Below, piece after piece: positions 20,598 through 34,725 of a stretch of 64,000 nucleotides of DNA. Both the position numbers and the translations under genes were made by a program. The notes under the pieces are model-generated. The model did no database searches. It had not been told where the DNA came from and was given only the letters and a program-made list of their open reading frames with translations. The first letter of the stretch is position 1. Every line of letters begins with the position of its first letter. This stretch comes from Magicicada septendecula (lineage: Eukaryota > Arthropoda > Insecta > Hemiptera > Cicadidae): NCBI GenBank assembly GCA_034769895.1, contig CM068368.1:687471877-687535876 (forward strand). The letters run 5' to 3'.

Positions 20598-22132
20598 TTT
20601 GCTTTTTCGATAGGATCTCTAACGTTTTGTGTTTCGCTCTCTTGCGCGGTCGTATCGTTTTTCGATATATCGACTGCCTGAATTGTTCTCATTGGGGTCC
20701 CATTGTTGCCTTTATTTTGCATTTTCGGCCTACCGATATTTGGCTTGTCCTTATAGTCAAAGGGTTTATTAGGCGGTTTTGGCGGTGTCTGGGGTGGAGT
20801 CGAACTAGTACTGGGTCTTTGGTCAGGTTGGGTATGATATGGCACCCGTCTATTTTGACCATCGTTATTTCAGTTATAATCCGGGTTATATCTCCACCCG
20901 CCTAAATCAAAAACAGTTTCGCTTTGTGACACTAAAATAAGCAATTCGTCAACCGTGCGTATCCCTTGCGTAAACACGGCTACACGTATATTATGGTTGA
21001 AGTGATATGCTAATTTAGTGACAATGTCGATCTCAGAAAACGCTGGTGTTAAATGCTTAGCGTGTTCAACCTGTTGTATGATATAATTTTCGGGCGTTAT
21101 ACCGTGCTTCCTCTCATAACGTCCGTATTCGAGTTCGTTTCGTAAAAGTCTCTGTGTGTGTGAATTCCAATACCGGCTTTCGAACTTCTGTTTGAATTCC
21201 GCGTATGTGGTAATTTTATCACGTACAATATTATACCATTTTCGCGCAGAATCACGCATCGCGTTAACTATCCACTGTATCCGATCTTGATCATCCAATC
21301 GCGAACCTACTCTCGCCATTTTATTTTCACATGTTAACAAGAATTCGATCGGGTTTTCATTATTTTCCCCAGTGAAATATACTCGATTCTTTTCATCGGC
21401 TTGTCCCTGTACTATGATATTAGGAGCGGATCTCCTACGTACTTCCTGTCGTACTTTTAAAATCTCGTCATTAAGTGCTTGCAATACACACTCTTTATTC
21501 GAATCTATATTGGAACGCATCTCTACTATGGAAGCGTCAAGCCTATCGACATGCCGTTGTGTTTCCGTCGCATCTGCTTGGATTCTTACTTTGAGTGTAT
21601 CAACCTTTTTCGCAACCTCCGCGGTTTGTTTTTCACACCTACCGATGTGTTCTTTGAATCGCCCCTCCATACGCGTAACTTGTTCAATAAACGATTTCTG
21701 CATTGTGGTCTCAAAAACCTTGAACCGTTCGTTTATTTTCGTTTCTACCGTATGAACTTTTTCTCCGACTTCGGTGACTTTAGCGGTCAATTCTTTATTA
21801 CTTTGTCCGATTTCGGTGACTTTAGCATCTAAGTTTTTCACGCTTTCATCGATTTTCGCGGTCGTTTCGTTATTACTTTGTTTTATTTCCGCATTTATAT
21901 CCGCGTTACTGTGTTCTAGTGCCTCGGTTAAACTTGATTTTTGCGCGTCTATTTTAGCCGTTAATTCCGCGATACTTAGTTCAGGTTTGGCTGCACTTTG
22001 TTCAAATTTTGCATTCATATTATCAGTTAACTCGCGGTTGTTCTGCTCAGCTTTTTCCGCGTTTTGTTCAGCTTTGGCTGCACATTGTTTGATTTCTTGC
22101 AACAATTGTTTAAGCATTTTTTCAGTATCCAT
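20540..22132 (-). pseudogene. Gag, unit 3 (type C, premature stop after residue 420)
   Basis: Open from 22132 to a TGA at 20870-20872, which replaces the CGA codon after DYN (a C-to-T change in a CpG). The coiled coil and capsid-like region remain; the Pro-rich tail and the frameshift site are cut off. P50 (KPELS) marks types C and D. The tail frame stays open at 20540-20845, so the stop is the only lesion. Confidence 0.88.
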
Positions 22133-22375
22133 TTTTTACACAATACTTTCAAACACTTCACTGCTGTACTACTACCAATTCACAAAACTTTCTTTGGGGA
22201 TTGTTAAAGTTGGACGCCAGCTGTTTTACTAGTTAAAACAGCAGAATTTGTTTTAACGTAATTTGAATTTAATTTAAATTTAATTCTGTTTTCTGCCCCA
22301 TGTTCAAGGCGACATATATAACAAATTTAATATGTAATTTGTGGAGCCCCACGATCTTGGAGCGCCATATATAAC

Positions 22376-24465
22376 AAAATATAACGTGTTGAAAAAAAGA
22401 ATGTTTTCTGTGTTGTTGTGTTTTTGCAACGTGTAATGAGCACCTACCTGCTGTCGTTCTTGCGGCTTCTTCCGACTATGGGCGTGTGGATTTGTGATTT
22501 GAATTCGCAAGTAGGTTAACTCAAGTGTACAACAACAAGACGCTAATCTTGTTATAATTATTGGGAAGAGTTTTGTGAGGTTGGTAGGCTCCGTAGTACA
22601 GCAATAAAAATACAGTGTGGGGTAATAAAATCGGGGTTTATTATTCTAATCACACATAAGAATGAAAAAACTTATAGTTACAACAATTCTTACGTACTAA
22701 AACAGTAAATAGAAACTGGTATGATGTTTTCTGAATGGTTACTATTATTCAGAAAATGAGCTTGTTATTTTCAAATTATATTAATTGCATTTTTCTTGAT
22801 TTCAAAGAAGTTAGTTTTAAAGAATTTAATTTATGGATTTAATTTAATTTAATTTAATTTAATTTGCAATGCTTTTAAAATGATTTTAATTCCTCTAAAA
22901 TGCTTATAAATATTCTGAAATAAACTAGCCGTGAATCTAGTTCAACGTGCCTTTATTTACTTGTGATTTGACTCACGTATACTGCAATATAAGTAATTAA
23001 TTAATTCTCTAATAAGATTTGTATAGTGCTTTTCTTTTTATCTATTTCTAATTCTTAGCTAGGGCTTATTAGGTACTCATACATGCTATACAGATTATCA
23101 CAATTGAATATTTCTTATTAATTTAGAGTCTCTGATTTATCGGGATCTGAATTATTTCTTTTACAATGATTTTAAAAACAGAAAGGAAAAATTGATCTTT
23201 TGAGAAGTGAATAATTTGATTTTGACTTCCCTGGTTCAGAAGATGATGTTGAGATGCTCCGGAAATCCCTCGCTGTCCTGGTCCAATCTGCTAGAGACGA
23301 CGATCTACTGAGCGTCCTGGATTTTGGCGATGAGTTCGGGAATCAGCAACACTGCTCCTTCTGCAACTGGTGATGGTTTTACGTCTGTAGTTTTAACTGC
23401 TACAACTGCGTCAGGCTCCTCGTTCGATTCACATTTCACTTCAGCGTGTGTGTCTCGTTACGGGTTGTCGCTCTGCTCGTCAGTTCTTCAGCTCGTACCA
23501 CTGGTTATAGACGGCCTCTTCTGTCATACTCTTGAAGTGATTTCTTGTAGTATATAGTTGATCTCTTGCGTGCGTACGCCAACAGTTAATGTATTGCGCG
23601 GTACGCTTATTTGTTGATAAGTAAGAGTATCTTGAATAGACGCTATTATTACGAGTCGTTACAGTTGATCTGTTGAACAAGACGATCGTAATTATGCGTG
23701 ATGACACCCCGAGTCCTCACAGATGAGTCTTCACAAATGTATGTTACTAAGACGATTGAAGATGTACGGTTGTTCCTCTTGAGTACTGGCAGTCGAGTGT
23801 TCTTTCAGCCGAAAACTCTGCGTTAGTTCCAATTTTTTTGAATGATTTGATTGGCTGACAGACTCTCTCTTCTACTTGAAATTTGAGTCACCTCATTCCG
23901 TGAGAACGAAAATAATTCCCACAGTCTGAGAATTAATATTATTTTTACTATTCTGAACACACCGGATTTTAATTGTCGGTGCGGATGTCCGGTCGTAATT
24001 TATATTGCAATTATCTTGGCTGCAAGCCAAGTTATGCTAATTCTAAAATATACATTTGGTTGTTAATTCTTATGACTATCACATATTAAAAGCTCTTCTG
24101 TGTAGGTCAATTACTAAGGAAGTTATTAACATAAATGAATTATCTCTCTTAATGTTTAATTGTATTAAATAAAATTCGCACACCCTATTATTAATATTTC
24201 GGTAAACATTTTGGCTATTTTGCATTTTGCCTAAATTTACCGGTTTCTGAAATATTAATAATTGAAAATTTGGGCATGTCCCTTATTTGTTATACTGTGT
24301 GTGATTACATAACGGCAGCTGACGTTGGCGTGTGAGCCTGTACAATGCGTTAAGATGCACGCTACATCATAAGAGTTGAATTTCAACGCTTTAAATTTAT
24401 TTAAACATTGATATAGTAAATCCTTTACATATAAATCCAAATCAATGAGATTTGGTCACGTTATA
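22376..24465 (-). repeat. LTR 3
   Basis: 2,090 bp, almost identical to LTR 1; one visible difference is GTCGTAATT in place of GTCGCAATT. Confidence 0.85.
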
Positions 24466-24897
24466 TACACCCCCACCCGTTAAAAAAAAGAGTGTAGGAT
24501 ATACAATTATTTTTTTTCTATTTCAATTATTTTTTTTTTTAGATTTACATTGGTTATGCTTCACAAACTATACATTGTATTATCTACCTACTAACATATA
24601 CACTGGTATCACTATTCTTTATCAAACACATTGATATCGTGCATAAAATTATTGTGTAACAAATGTTTGTAGCATGGGTAGTAGTTGATAGCAAACGTTT
24701 AATAAAGAATGTCACTGATAACGACAGACAACTGCGGCACGCGCGCCCAGGAATGTGCTTTGTTTGTTTACACTTTGATCAAAGAGCAAGCGCCATCTTA
24801 TTAACCTACATTTAAAGACAGCTGTGCGCTACGTTGCATTGTGTATGCGTTTCCTGCCACCGTGGTTCATTTCGCCGCGCTCGTTATATTGTACGCG

Positions 24898-24934
<37 letters not shown>

Positions 24935-25130
24935 GTACCTCGCTACAAACGGATTGTTGTTCATTCACAACTTACCTACAATTATTATTATTATATCTAA
25001 TACATTTAATTTATTTTAATAATGATTATTAATATTTAAATTATTTTTAACTCTTTGTTAATTAATTACGTGTTTTGGCGGCCGCATAATTTTAATTGGG
25101 TCACCGTGCTCTTGTATTTGTGTGTGTGTT

Positions 25131-25726
25131 CAAATTGAAAGTGTAACTAATGTTGTTGATGTTACATTTTAACAGGTGTTCGCTAATGTTGATCTCCTCA
25201 CGTATTTGCTGTAATACGTCCACTCCCAATAATACATCGCATATCAAATTTTTTATACCTACTACACCTCAAATTGCACGTTTTGTACATGATTGTTAGA
25301 TAATATTGCGTGTCAATTTTTTCTTTAGTATCTGTAGCTGTGCGTATGTAGAATTGATTTATTGGAAGCGACGGGGCTGTACGAAAATATTTTTTTGTTC
25401 GCACGTAAGAATCTTTCGCTTACGCCGGAAACAACGCTGTCTGTGTCCAGTAATACTTGCGTGGGAACACCGTTTACATAAGCTTGCAATACCGGACACG
25501 CCGCGCTCACTGGCCTTTGTTGTGCGGTACCGGATTCTAGCAACGGATCCCTGACATCCGGTGGGAACACATTATTAACAGGCATATAAATTACATCATC
25601 AAAAGTACATTTTTCACACAACATATTCTTATTTCTAACATTCTTATATCTACGTATTTTTGCAGGGCTTATTGCGCATCCTTTTTGGAGGCGCCCTTTG
25701 GCAAGTTTTTTGTAGATTGATAGCAT
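25131..25726 (-). pseudogene. Pro remnant, unit 4
   Basis: First frame open at 25325-25726, second at 25198-25404; same protein sequence as unit 2. Confidence 0.75.
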
Positions 25727-27261
25727 TTTGCTTTTTTGATAGGATCTTTAATGTTTTGTGTTTCGCTCTCTTGCGCGGTCGTATCATTTTTCGATATATC
25801 GACTGCCTGAATTGTTCTCATTGGGGTCCCATTGTTGCATTTATTTTGCATTTTCGGCCTACCGATATTTGGCTTGTCCTTATAGTCAAAGGGTTTATTA
25901 GGCGGTTTTGGCGGTGTCTGGGGTGGAGTCGAACTAGTACTGGGTCTTTGGTCATGTTGGGTATGATATGGCACCCATCTATTTTGACCATCGTTATTTC
26001 GGTTATAATCCGGGTTATATCTCCACCCGCCTAAATCAAAAACAGTTTCGCTTTGTGACACTAAAATAAGCAATTCGTCAACCGTGCGTATCCCTTGCGT
26101 AAACACGGCTACACGTATATTATGGTTGAAGTGATATGCTAATTTAGTGACAATGTCGATCTCAGAAAACGCTGGTGTTAAATGCTTAGCGTGCTCAACC
26201 TGTTGTATGATATAATTTTCGGGCGTTATACCGTGCTTCCTCTCATAACGTCCGTATTCGAGTTCATTTCGTAAAAGTCTCTGTGTGTGTGAATTCCAAT
26301 ACCGGCTTTCGAACTTCTGTTTGAATTCCGCGTATGTGGTAATTTTATCACGTACAATATTATACCATTTCCGCGCAGAATCACGCATCGCGTTAACTAT
26401 CCACTGTATCCGATCTTGATCATCCAATCGCGAACCTACTCTCGCCATTTTATTTTCACATGTTAACAAGAATTCGATCGGGTTTTCATTATTTTCCCCA
26501 GTGAAATATACTCGATTCTTTTCATCGGCTTGTCCCTGTCCTATGATATTATGAGCGGATCTCCTACGTACTTCCTGTCGTACTTTTAAAATCTTGTCAT
26601 TAAGTGCTTGCAATACACACTCTTTATTCGAATCTATATTGGAACGCATCTCTACTATGGAAGCGTCAAGCCTATCGACATGCCGTTGTGTTTCCGTCGC
26701 ATCTGCTTGGATTCTTACTTTGAGTGTATCAACCTTTTTCGCAACCTCTGCGGTTTGTTTTTCACACCTACCGATGTGTTCTTTGAATCGCCCCTCCATA
26801 CGCGTAACTTGTTCAATAAACGATTTCTGCATTGTGGTCTCAAAAACCTTGAACCGTTCGTTTATTTTCGTTTCTACCGTATGAACGTTTTCTCCGACTT
26901 CGGTGACTTTAGCGGTCAATTCTTTATTACTTTGTCCGATTTCGGTGACTTTAGCATCTAAGTTTTTCACGCTTTCATCGATTTTCGCGGTCGTTTCGTT
27001 ATTACTTTGTTTTGTTTCCGCATTTATATCCGCGTTACTGTGTTCTAGTGCCTCGGTTAAACTTGATTTTTGCGCGTCTATTTTAGCCGTTAATTCCGCG
27101 ATACTTAGTTCAGCTTTGGCTGCACTTTGTTCAAATTTTGCGTTCATATTATCAGTTAACTCGCGGTTGTTCTGCTCAGCTTTTTCTGCGTTTTGTTCAG
27201 CTTTGGCTGCACATTGTTTGATTTCTTGCAACAATTGTTTAAGCATTTTTTCGGTATCCAT
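25669..27261 (-). CDS. gag: Gag, unit 4 (type B, intact, 530 aa)
   Basis: Predicted protein identical to the unit 2 Gag, with all type B replacements. The leader differs from unit 2 only by loss of two bases (AACAATTTG instead of AACATAATTTG near 27385). As two of the three intact gag genes are this pair, their integrity may reflect recent block copying rather than selection. Confidence 0.9.
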   Translation of the reverse strand: MDTEKMLKQLLQEIKQCAAKAEQNAEKAEQNNRELTDNMNAKFEQSAAKAELSIAELTAKIDAQKSSLTEALEHSNADINAETKQSNNETTAKIDESVKNLDAKVTEIGQSNKELTAKVTEVGENVHTVETKINERFKVFETTMQKSFIEQVTRMEGRFKEHIGRCEKQTAEVAKKVDTLKVRIQADATETQRHVDRLDASIVEMRSNIDSNKECVLQALNDKILKVRQEVRRRSAHNIIGQGQADEKNRVYFTGENNENPIEFLLTCENKMARVGSRLDDQDRIQWIVNAMRDSARKWYNIVRDKITTYAEFKQKFESRYWNSHTQRLLRNELEYGRYERKHGITPENYIIQQVEHAKHLTPAFSEIDIVTKLAYHFNHNIRVAVFTQGIRTVDELLILVSQSETVFDLGGWRYNPDYNRNNDGQNRWVPYHTQHDQRPSTSSTPPQTPPKPPNKPFDYKDKPNIGRPKMQNKCNNGTPMRTIQAVDISKNDTTAQESETQNIKDPIKKAKCYQSTKNLPKGASKKDAQ

Positions 27262-27502
27262 TTTTTACACAATACTTTCAAACACTTCACTGCTGTACTA
27301 CTACCAATTCACAAAACTTTCTTTGGGGATTGTTAAAGTTGGACGCCAGCTGTTTTACTAGTTAAAACAGCAAAATTTGTTTTAACAATTTGAATTTATT
27401 TTAAATTTAATTCTGTTTTCTGCCCCATGTTCAAGGCGACATATATAACAAATTTAATATGTAATTTGTGGAGCCCCACGATCTTGGAGCGCCATATATA
27501 AC

Positions 27503-29585
27503 AAAATATAACGTGTTGAAAAAAAGAATGTTTTCTGTGTTGTTGTGTTTTTGCAACGTGTAATGAGCACCTACCTGCTGTCGTTCTTGCGGCTTCTTCC
27601 GACTATGGGCGTGTGGATTTGTGATTTGAATTCGCAAGTAGGTTAACTCAAGTGTACAACAACAAGACGCTAATCTTGTTATAATTATTGTGAAGAGTTT
27701 TGTGAGGTTGGTAGGCTCCGTAGTACAGCAATAAAAATACAGTGTGGGGTAATAAAATCGGGGTTTATTATTCTAATCACACATAAGAATGAAAAAACTT
27801 ATAGTTACAACAATTCTTACGAACTAAAACAGTAAATAGAAACTGGTATGATGTTTTCTGAATGGTTACTATTATTCAGAAAATGAGCTTGTTATTTTCA
27901 AATTATATTAATTGCATTTTTCTTGATTTCAAAGAAGTTAGTTTTAAAGAATTTAATTTATGGATTTAATTTAATTTAATTTAATTTGCAATGCTTTTAA
28001 AATGATTTTAATTACTCTAAAATGCTTATAAATATTCTGAAATAAACTAGCCGTGAATCTAGTTCAACGTGCCTTTATTTACTTGTGATTTGACTCACGT
28101 ATACTGCAGTATAAGTAATTAATTAATTCTCTAATAAGATTTGTATAGTGCTTTTCTTTTTATCTATTTCTAATTCTTAGCTAGGGCTTATTAGGTACTC
28201 ATACATGCTATACAGATTATCACAATTGAATATTTCTTATTAATTTAGAGTCTCTGATTTATCGGGATCTGAATTATTTCTTTTACAATGATTTTAAAAA
28301 CAGAAAGGAAAAATTGATCTTTTGAGAAGTGAATAATTTGATTTTGACTTCCCTGGTTCAGAAGATGATGTTGAGATGCTCCGGAAATCCCTCGCTGTCC
28401 TGGTCCAATCTGCTAGAGACGACGATCTACTGAGCGTCCTGGATTTTGGCGATGAGTTCGGGAATCAGCAACACTGCTCCTTCTGCAACTGGTGATGGTT
28501 TTACGTCTGTAGTTTTAACTGCTACAACTGCGTCAGGCTCCTCGTTCGATTCACATTTCACTTCAGCGTGTGTGTCTCGTTACAGGTTGTCGCTCTGCTC
28601 GTCAGTTCTTCAGCTCGTACCACTGGTTATAGACGGCCTCTTCTGTCATACTCTTGAAGTGATTTCTTGTAGTATATAGTTGATCTCTTGCGTGCGTACG
28701 CCAACAGTTAATGTATTGCGCGGTACGCTTATTTGTTGATAAGTAAGAGTATCTTGAATAGACGCTATTATTACGAGTCGTTACAGTTGATCTGTTGAAC
28801 AAGACGATCGTAATTATGCGTGATGACACCCCGAGTCCTCACAGATGAGTCTTCACAAATGTATGTTACTAAGACGATTGAAGATGTACGGTTGTTCCTC
28901 TTGAGTACTGGCAGTCGAGTGTTCTTTCAGCCGAAAACTCTGCGTTAGTTCCAATTTTTTTGAATGATTTGATTGGCTGACACACTCTCCCTTCTACTTG
29001 AAATTTGAGTCACCTCATTCCGTGAGAACGAAAATAATTCCCACAGTCTGAGAATTAATATTATTTTTACTATTCTGAACACACCGGATTTTAATTGTCG
29101 GTGCGGATGTCCGGTCGTAATTTATATTGCGATTATCTTGGCTGCAAGCCAAGTTATGCTAATTCTAAAATATACATTTGGATGTTAACTCTTATGACTA
29201 TCACATATTAAAAGCTCTTCTGTGTAGGTCAATTACTAAGGAAGTTATTAACATAAATGAATTATCTCTCTTAATGTTTAATTGTATTAAATAAAATTCG
29301 CACACCCTATTATTAATATTTCGGTAAACATTTTGGCTATTTTGGATTTTGCCTAAATTTACCGGTTTCTGAAATATTAATAATTGAAAATTTGGGCGTG
29401 TCCCTTATTTGTTATACTGTGTGATTACGTAACGGCAGCTGACGTTGGCGTGTGAGCCTGTACAATGCGTTAAGATGCACGCTACATCATAAGAGTTGAA
29501 TTTCAACGCTTTAAATTTATTTAAACATTGATATAGTAAACCCTTTACATATAAATCCAAATCAATGAGATTTGGTCACGTTATA
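27503..29585 (-). repeat. LTR 4
   Basis: 2,083 bp, close to LTR 2; carries TTACAGGTTG (CG to CA) shared with LTRs 6 and 8. Confidence 0.85.
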
Positions 29586-30267
29586 TACACCCCCACCCGT
29601 TAAAAAAAAAAGAGTGTAGGATATACAATTATTTTTTTTTCTATTTCAATTATTTTTTTTTTAGATATACATTGGTTATGCTTCACAAACTATACATTGT
29701 ATTATCTACCTACTAACATATACACTGGTATCACTATTCTTTATCATATGGCTTAATTCTAATTGAATTACACATTGATATCGTGCATAAAATTATTGTG
29801 TAACAAATGTTTGTAGCATGGGTAGTAGTTGATAGCAAACGTTTAATAAAGAATGTCACTGATAACGACAGACAACTGCGGCACGCGCGCCCAGGAATGT
29901 GCTTTGTTTGTTTACACTTTGATCAAAGAGCAAGCGCCATCTAATTAACTTACATTTAAAGACAGCTGTGCACTACGTTGCATTGTGTATGCGTTTCCTG
30001 CCACCGTGGTTCATTTTGCCGCGCTCGTATTGTACGCGCGTGTGTGTGTGTGTGTGTTAGTACCTCGCTACAAACGGATTGTTGTTCATTCACAACTTAC
30101 CTACAATTATTATTATTATATCTAATACATTTAATTTATTTTAATAATGATTATTAATATTTAAATTATTTTTAACTCTTTGTTAATTAATTACGTGTTT
30201 TGGCGGCCGCATAATTTTAATTAGGTCACCGTGCTCTTGTATTTGTGTGTGTGTGTGTGTGTGTGTT

Positions 30268-30863
30268 CAAATTGAAAGTGTAACTAATGTTGTTGATGTT
30301 ACATTTTAACAGGTGTTCGCTAATGTTGATCTCCTCACGTATTTGCTGTAATACGTCCACTCCCAATAATACATCGCATATCAAATTTTTTATACCTACT
30401 ACACCTCAAATTGCACGTTTTGTACATGATTGTTAGATAATATTGCGTGTCAATTTTTTCTTTAGTATCTGTAGCTGTGCGTATGTAGAATTGATTTATT
30501 GGAAGCGACGGGGCTGTACGAAAATATTTTTTTGTTCGCACGTAAGAATCTTTCGCTTACGCCGGAAACAACGCTGTCTGTGTCCAGTAATACTTGCGTG
30601 GGAACACCGTTTACATAAGCTTGCAATACCGGACACGCCGCGCTCACTGGCCTTTGTTGTGCGGTACCGGATTCTAGCAACGGATCCCTGACATCCGGCG
30701 GGAACACATTATTAACAGGCATATAAATTACATCATCAAAAGTACATTTTTCACACAACATATTCTTATTTCTAACATTCTTATATCTACGTATTTATGC
30801 AGGGCTTATTGCGCATCCTTTTTGGAGGCGCCCTTTGGCAAGTTTTTTGTAGATTGATAGCAT
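30268..30863 (-). pseudogene. Pro remnant, unit 5
   Basis: Type C stop near 30796; internal frame 30462-30761. Confidence 0.75.
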
Positions 30864-32398
30864 TTTGCTTTTTCGATAGGATCTCTAACGTTTTGTGTTT
30901 CGCTCTCTTGCGCGGTCGTATCGTTTTTCGATATATCGACTGCCTGAATTGTTCTCATTGGGGTCCCATTGTTGCCTTTATTTTGCATTTTCGGCCTACC
31001 GATATTTGGCTTGTCCTTATAGTCAAAGGGTTTATTAGGCGGTTTTGGCGGTGTCTGGGGTGGAGTCGAACTAGTACTGGGTCTTTGGTCAGGTTGGGTA
31101 TGATATGGCACCCGTCTATTTTGACCATCGTTATTTCAGTTATAATCCGGGTTATATCTCCACCCGCCTAAATCAAAAACAGTTTCGCTTTGTGACACTA
31201 AAATAAGCAATTCGTCAACCGTGCGTATCCCTTGCGTAAACACGGCTACACGTATATTATGGTTGAAGTGATATGCTAATTTAGTGACAATGTCGATCTC
31301 AGAAAACGCTGGTGTTAAATGCTTAGCGTGTTCAACCTGTTGTATGATATAATTTTCGGGCGTTATACCGTGCTTCCTCTCATAACGTCCGTATTCGAGT
31401 TCGTTTCGTAAAAGTCTCTGTGTGTGTGAATTCCAATACCGGCTTTCGAACTTCTGTTTGAATTCCGCGTATGTGGTAATTTTATCACGTACAATATTAT
31501 ACCATTTTCGCGCAGAATCACGCATCGCGTTAACTATCCACTGTATCCGATCTTGATCATCCAATCGCGAACCTACTCTCGCCATTTTATTTTCACATGT
31601 TAACAAGAATTCGATCGGGTTTTCATTATTTTCCCCAGTGAAATATACTCGATTCTTTTCATCGGCTTGTCCCTGTACTATGATATTAGGAGCGGATCTC
31701 CTACGTACTTCCTGTCGTACTTTTAAAATCTCGTCATTAAGTGCTTGCAATACACACTCTTTATTCGAATCTATATTGGAACGCATCTCTATTATGGAAG
31801 CGTCAAGCCTATCGACATGCCGTTGTGTTTCCGTCGCATCTGCTTGGATTCTTACTTTGAGTGTATCAACCTTTTTCGCAACCTCCGCGGTTTGTTTTTC
31901 ACACCTACCGATGTGTTCTTTGAATCGCCCCTCCATACGCGTAACTTGTTCAATAAACGATTTCTGCATTGTGGTCTCAAAAACCTTGAACCGTTCGTTT
32001 ATTTTCGTTTCTACCGTATGAACTTTTTCTCCGACTTCGGTGACTTTAGCGGTCAATTCTTTATTACTTTGTCCGATTTCGGTGACTTTAGCATCTAAGT
32101 TTTTCACGCTTTCATCGATTTTCGCGGTCGTTTCGTTATTACTTTGTTTTATTTCCGCATTTATATCCGCGTTACTGTGTTCTAGTGCCTCGGTTAAACT
32201 TGATTTTTGCGCGTCTATTTTAGCCGTTAATTCCGCGATACTTAGTTCAGGTTTGGCTGCACTTTGTTCAAATTTTGCATTCATATTATCAGTTAACTCG
32301 CGGTTGTTCTGCTCAGCTTTTTCCGCGTTTTGTTCAGCTTTGGCTGCACATTGTTTGATTTCTTGCAACAATTGTTTAAGCATTTTTTCAGTATCCAT
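30806..32398 (-). pseudogene. Gag, unit 5 (type C, stop after residue 420)
   Basis: TGA at 31136-31138; the rest is open. I203 (SIIEMRS) is shared only with unit 7, so units 5 and 7 are sister copies. Confidence 0.88.
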
Positions 32399-32641
32399 TT
32401 TTTACACAATACTTTCAAACACTTCACTGCTGTACTACTACCAATTCACAAAACTTTCTTTGGGGATTGTTAAAGTTGGACGCCAGCTGTTTTACTAGTT
32501 AAAACAGCAGAATTTGTTTTAACGTAATTTGAATTTAATTTAAATTTAATTCTGTTTTCTGCCCCATGTTCAAGGCGACATATATAACAAATTTAATATG
32601 TAATTTGTGGAGCCCCACGATCTTGGAGCGCCATATATAAC

Positions 32642-34725
32642 AAAATATAACGTGTTGAAAAAAAGAATGTTTTCTGTGTTGTTGTGTTTTTGCAACGTGT
32701 AATGAGCACCTACCTGCTGTCGTTCTTGCGGCTTCTTCCGACTATGGGCGTGTGGATTTGTGATTTGAATTTGCAAGTAGGTTAACTCAAGTGTACAACA
32801 ACAAGACGCTAATCTTGTTATAATTATTGTGAAGAGTTTTGTGAGGTTGGTAGGCTCCGTAGTACAGCAATAAAAATACAGTGTGGGGTAATAAAATCGG
32901 GGTTTATTATTCTAATCACACATAAGAATGAAAAAACTTATAGTTACAACAATTCTTACGAACTAAAACAGTAAATAGAAACTGGTATGATGTTTTCTGA
33001 ATGGTTACTATTATTCAGAAAATGAGCTTGTTATTTTCAAATTATATTAATTGCATTTTTCTTGATTTCAAAGAAGTTAGTTTTAAAGAATTTAATTTAT
33101 GGATTTAATTTAATTTAATTTAATTTGCAATGCTTTTAAAATGATTTTAATTACTCTAAAATGCTTATAAATATTCTGAAATAAACTAGCCGTGAATCTA
33201 GTTCAACGTGCCTTTATTTACTTGTGATTTGACTCACGTATACTGCAGTATAAGTAATTAATTAATTCTCTAATAAGATTTGTATAGTGCTTTTCTTTTT
33301 ATCTATTTCTAATTCTTAGCTAGGGCTTATTAGGTACTCATACATGCTATACAGATTATCACAATTGAATATTTCTTATTAATTTAGAGTCTCTGATTTA
33401 TCGGGATCTGAATTATTTCTTTTACAATGATTTTAAAAACAGAAAGGAAAAATTGATCTTTTGAGAAGTGAATAATTTGATTTTGACTTCCCTGGTTCAG
33501 AAGATGATGTTGAGATGCTCCGGAAATCCCTCGCTGTCCTGGTCCAATCTGCTAGAGACGACGATCTACTGAGCGTCCTGGATTTTGGCGATGAGTTCGG
33601 GAATCAGCAACACTGCTCCTTCTGCAACTGGTGATGGTTTTACGTCTGTAGTTTTAACTGCTACAACTGCGTCAGGCTCCTCGTTCGATTCACATTTCAC
33701 TTCAGCGTGTGTGTCTCGTTACGGGTTGTCGCTCTGCTCGTCAGTTCTTCAGCTCGTACCACTGGTTATAGACGGCCTCTTCTGTCATACTCTTGAAGTG
33801 ATTTCTTGTAGTATATAGTTGATCTCTTGCGTGCGTACGCCAACAGTTAATGTATTGCGCGGTACGCTTATTTGTTGATAAGTAAGAGTATCTTGAATAG
33901 ACGCTATTATTACGAGTCGTTACAGTTGATCTGTTGAACAAGACGATCGTAATTATGCGTGATGACACCCCGAGTTCTCACAGATGAGTCTTCACAAATG
34001 TATGTTACTAAGACGATTGAAGATGTACGGTTGTTCCTCTTGAGTACTGGCAGTCGAGTGTTCTTTCAGCCGAAAACTCTGCGTTAGTTCCAATTTTTTT
34101 GAATGATTTGATTGGCTGACACACTCTCCCTTCTACTTGAAATTTGAGTCACCTCATTCCGTGAAAACGAAAATAATTCCCACAGTCTGAGAATTAATAT
34201 TATTTTTACTATTCTGAACACACCGGATTTTAATTGTCGGTGCGGATGTCCGGTCGTAATTTATATTGCGATTATGTTGGCTGCAAGCCAAGTTATGCTA
34301 ATTCTAAAATATACATTTGGTTGTTAATTCTTATGACTATCACATATTAAAAGCTCTTCTGTGTAGGTCAATTACTAAGGAAGTTATTAACATAAAATCA
34401 ATTATCTCTCTTAATGTTTAATTGTATTAAATAAAATTCGCACACCCTATTATTAATATTTCGGTAAACATTTTGGCTATTTTGGATTTTGCCTAAATTT
34501 ACCGGTTTCTGAAATATTAATAATTGAAAATTTGGGCGTGTCCCTTATTTGTTATACTGTGTGATTACGTAACGGCAGCTGACGTTGGCGTGTGAGCCTG
34601 TACAATGCGTTAAGATGCACGCTACATCATAAGAGTTGAATTTCAACGCTTTAAATTTATTTAAACATTGATATAGTAAACCCTTTACATATAAATCCAA
34701 ATCAATGAGATTTGGTCACGTTATA
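32642..34725 (-). repeat. LTR 5
   Basis: 2,084 bp; first of the set LTR 5/7/9 marked by GAGTTCTCAC, GTGAAAACG and GATTATGTTGG. Confidence 0.85.

Larger units (their letters stand above)
12090..22375 (-). repeat. Higher-order repeat copy 1 (LTR1-B-LTR2-C)
   Basis: 10,286 bp made of two diverged units. Best match is the block at 22376-32641, including the same gag variants in the same order. Confidence 0.85.
22376..32641 (-). repeat. Higher-order repeat copy 2 (LTR3-B-LTR4-C)
   Basis: 10,266 bp; differs from copy 1 mainly by TG-repeat length and scattered transitions. Confidence 0.85.
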
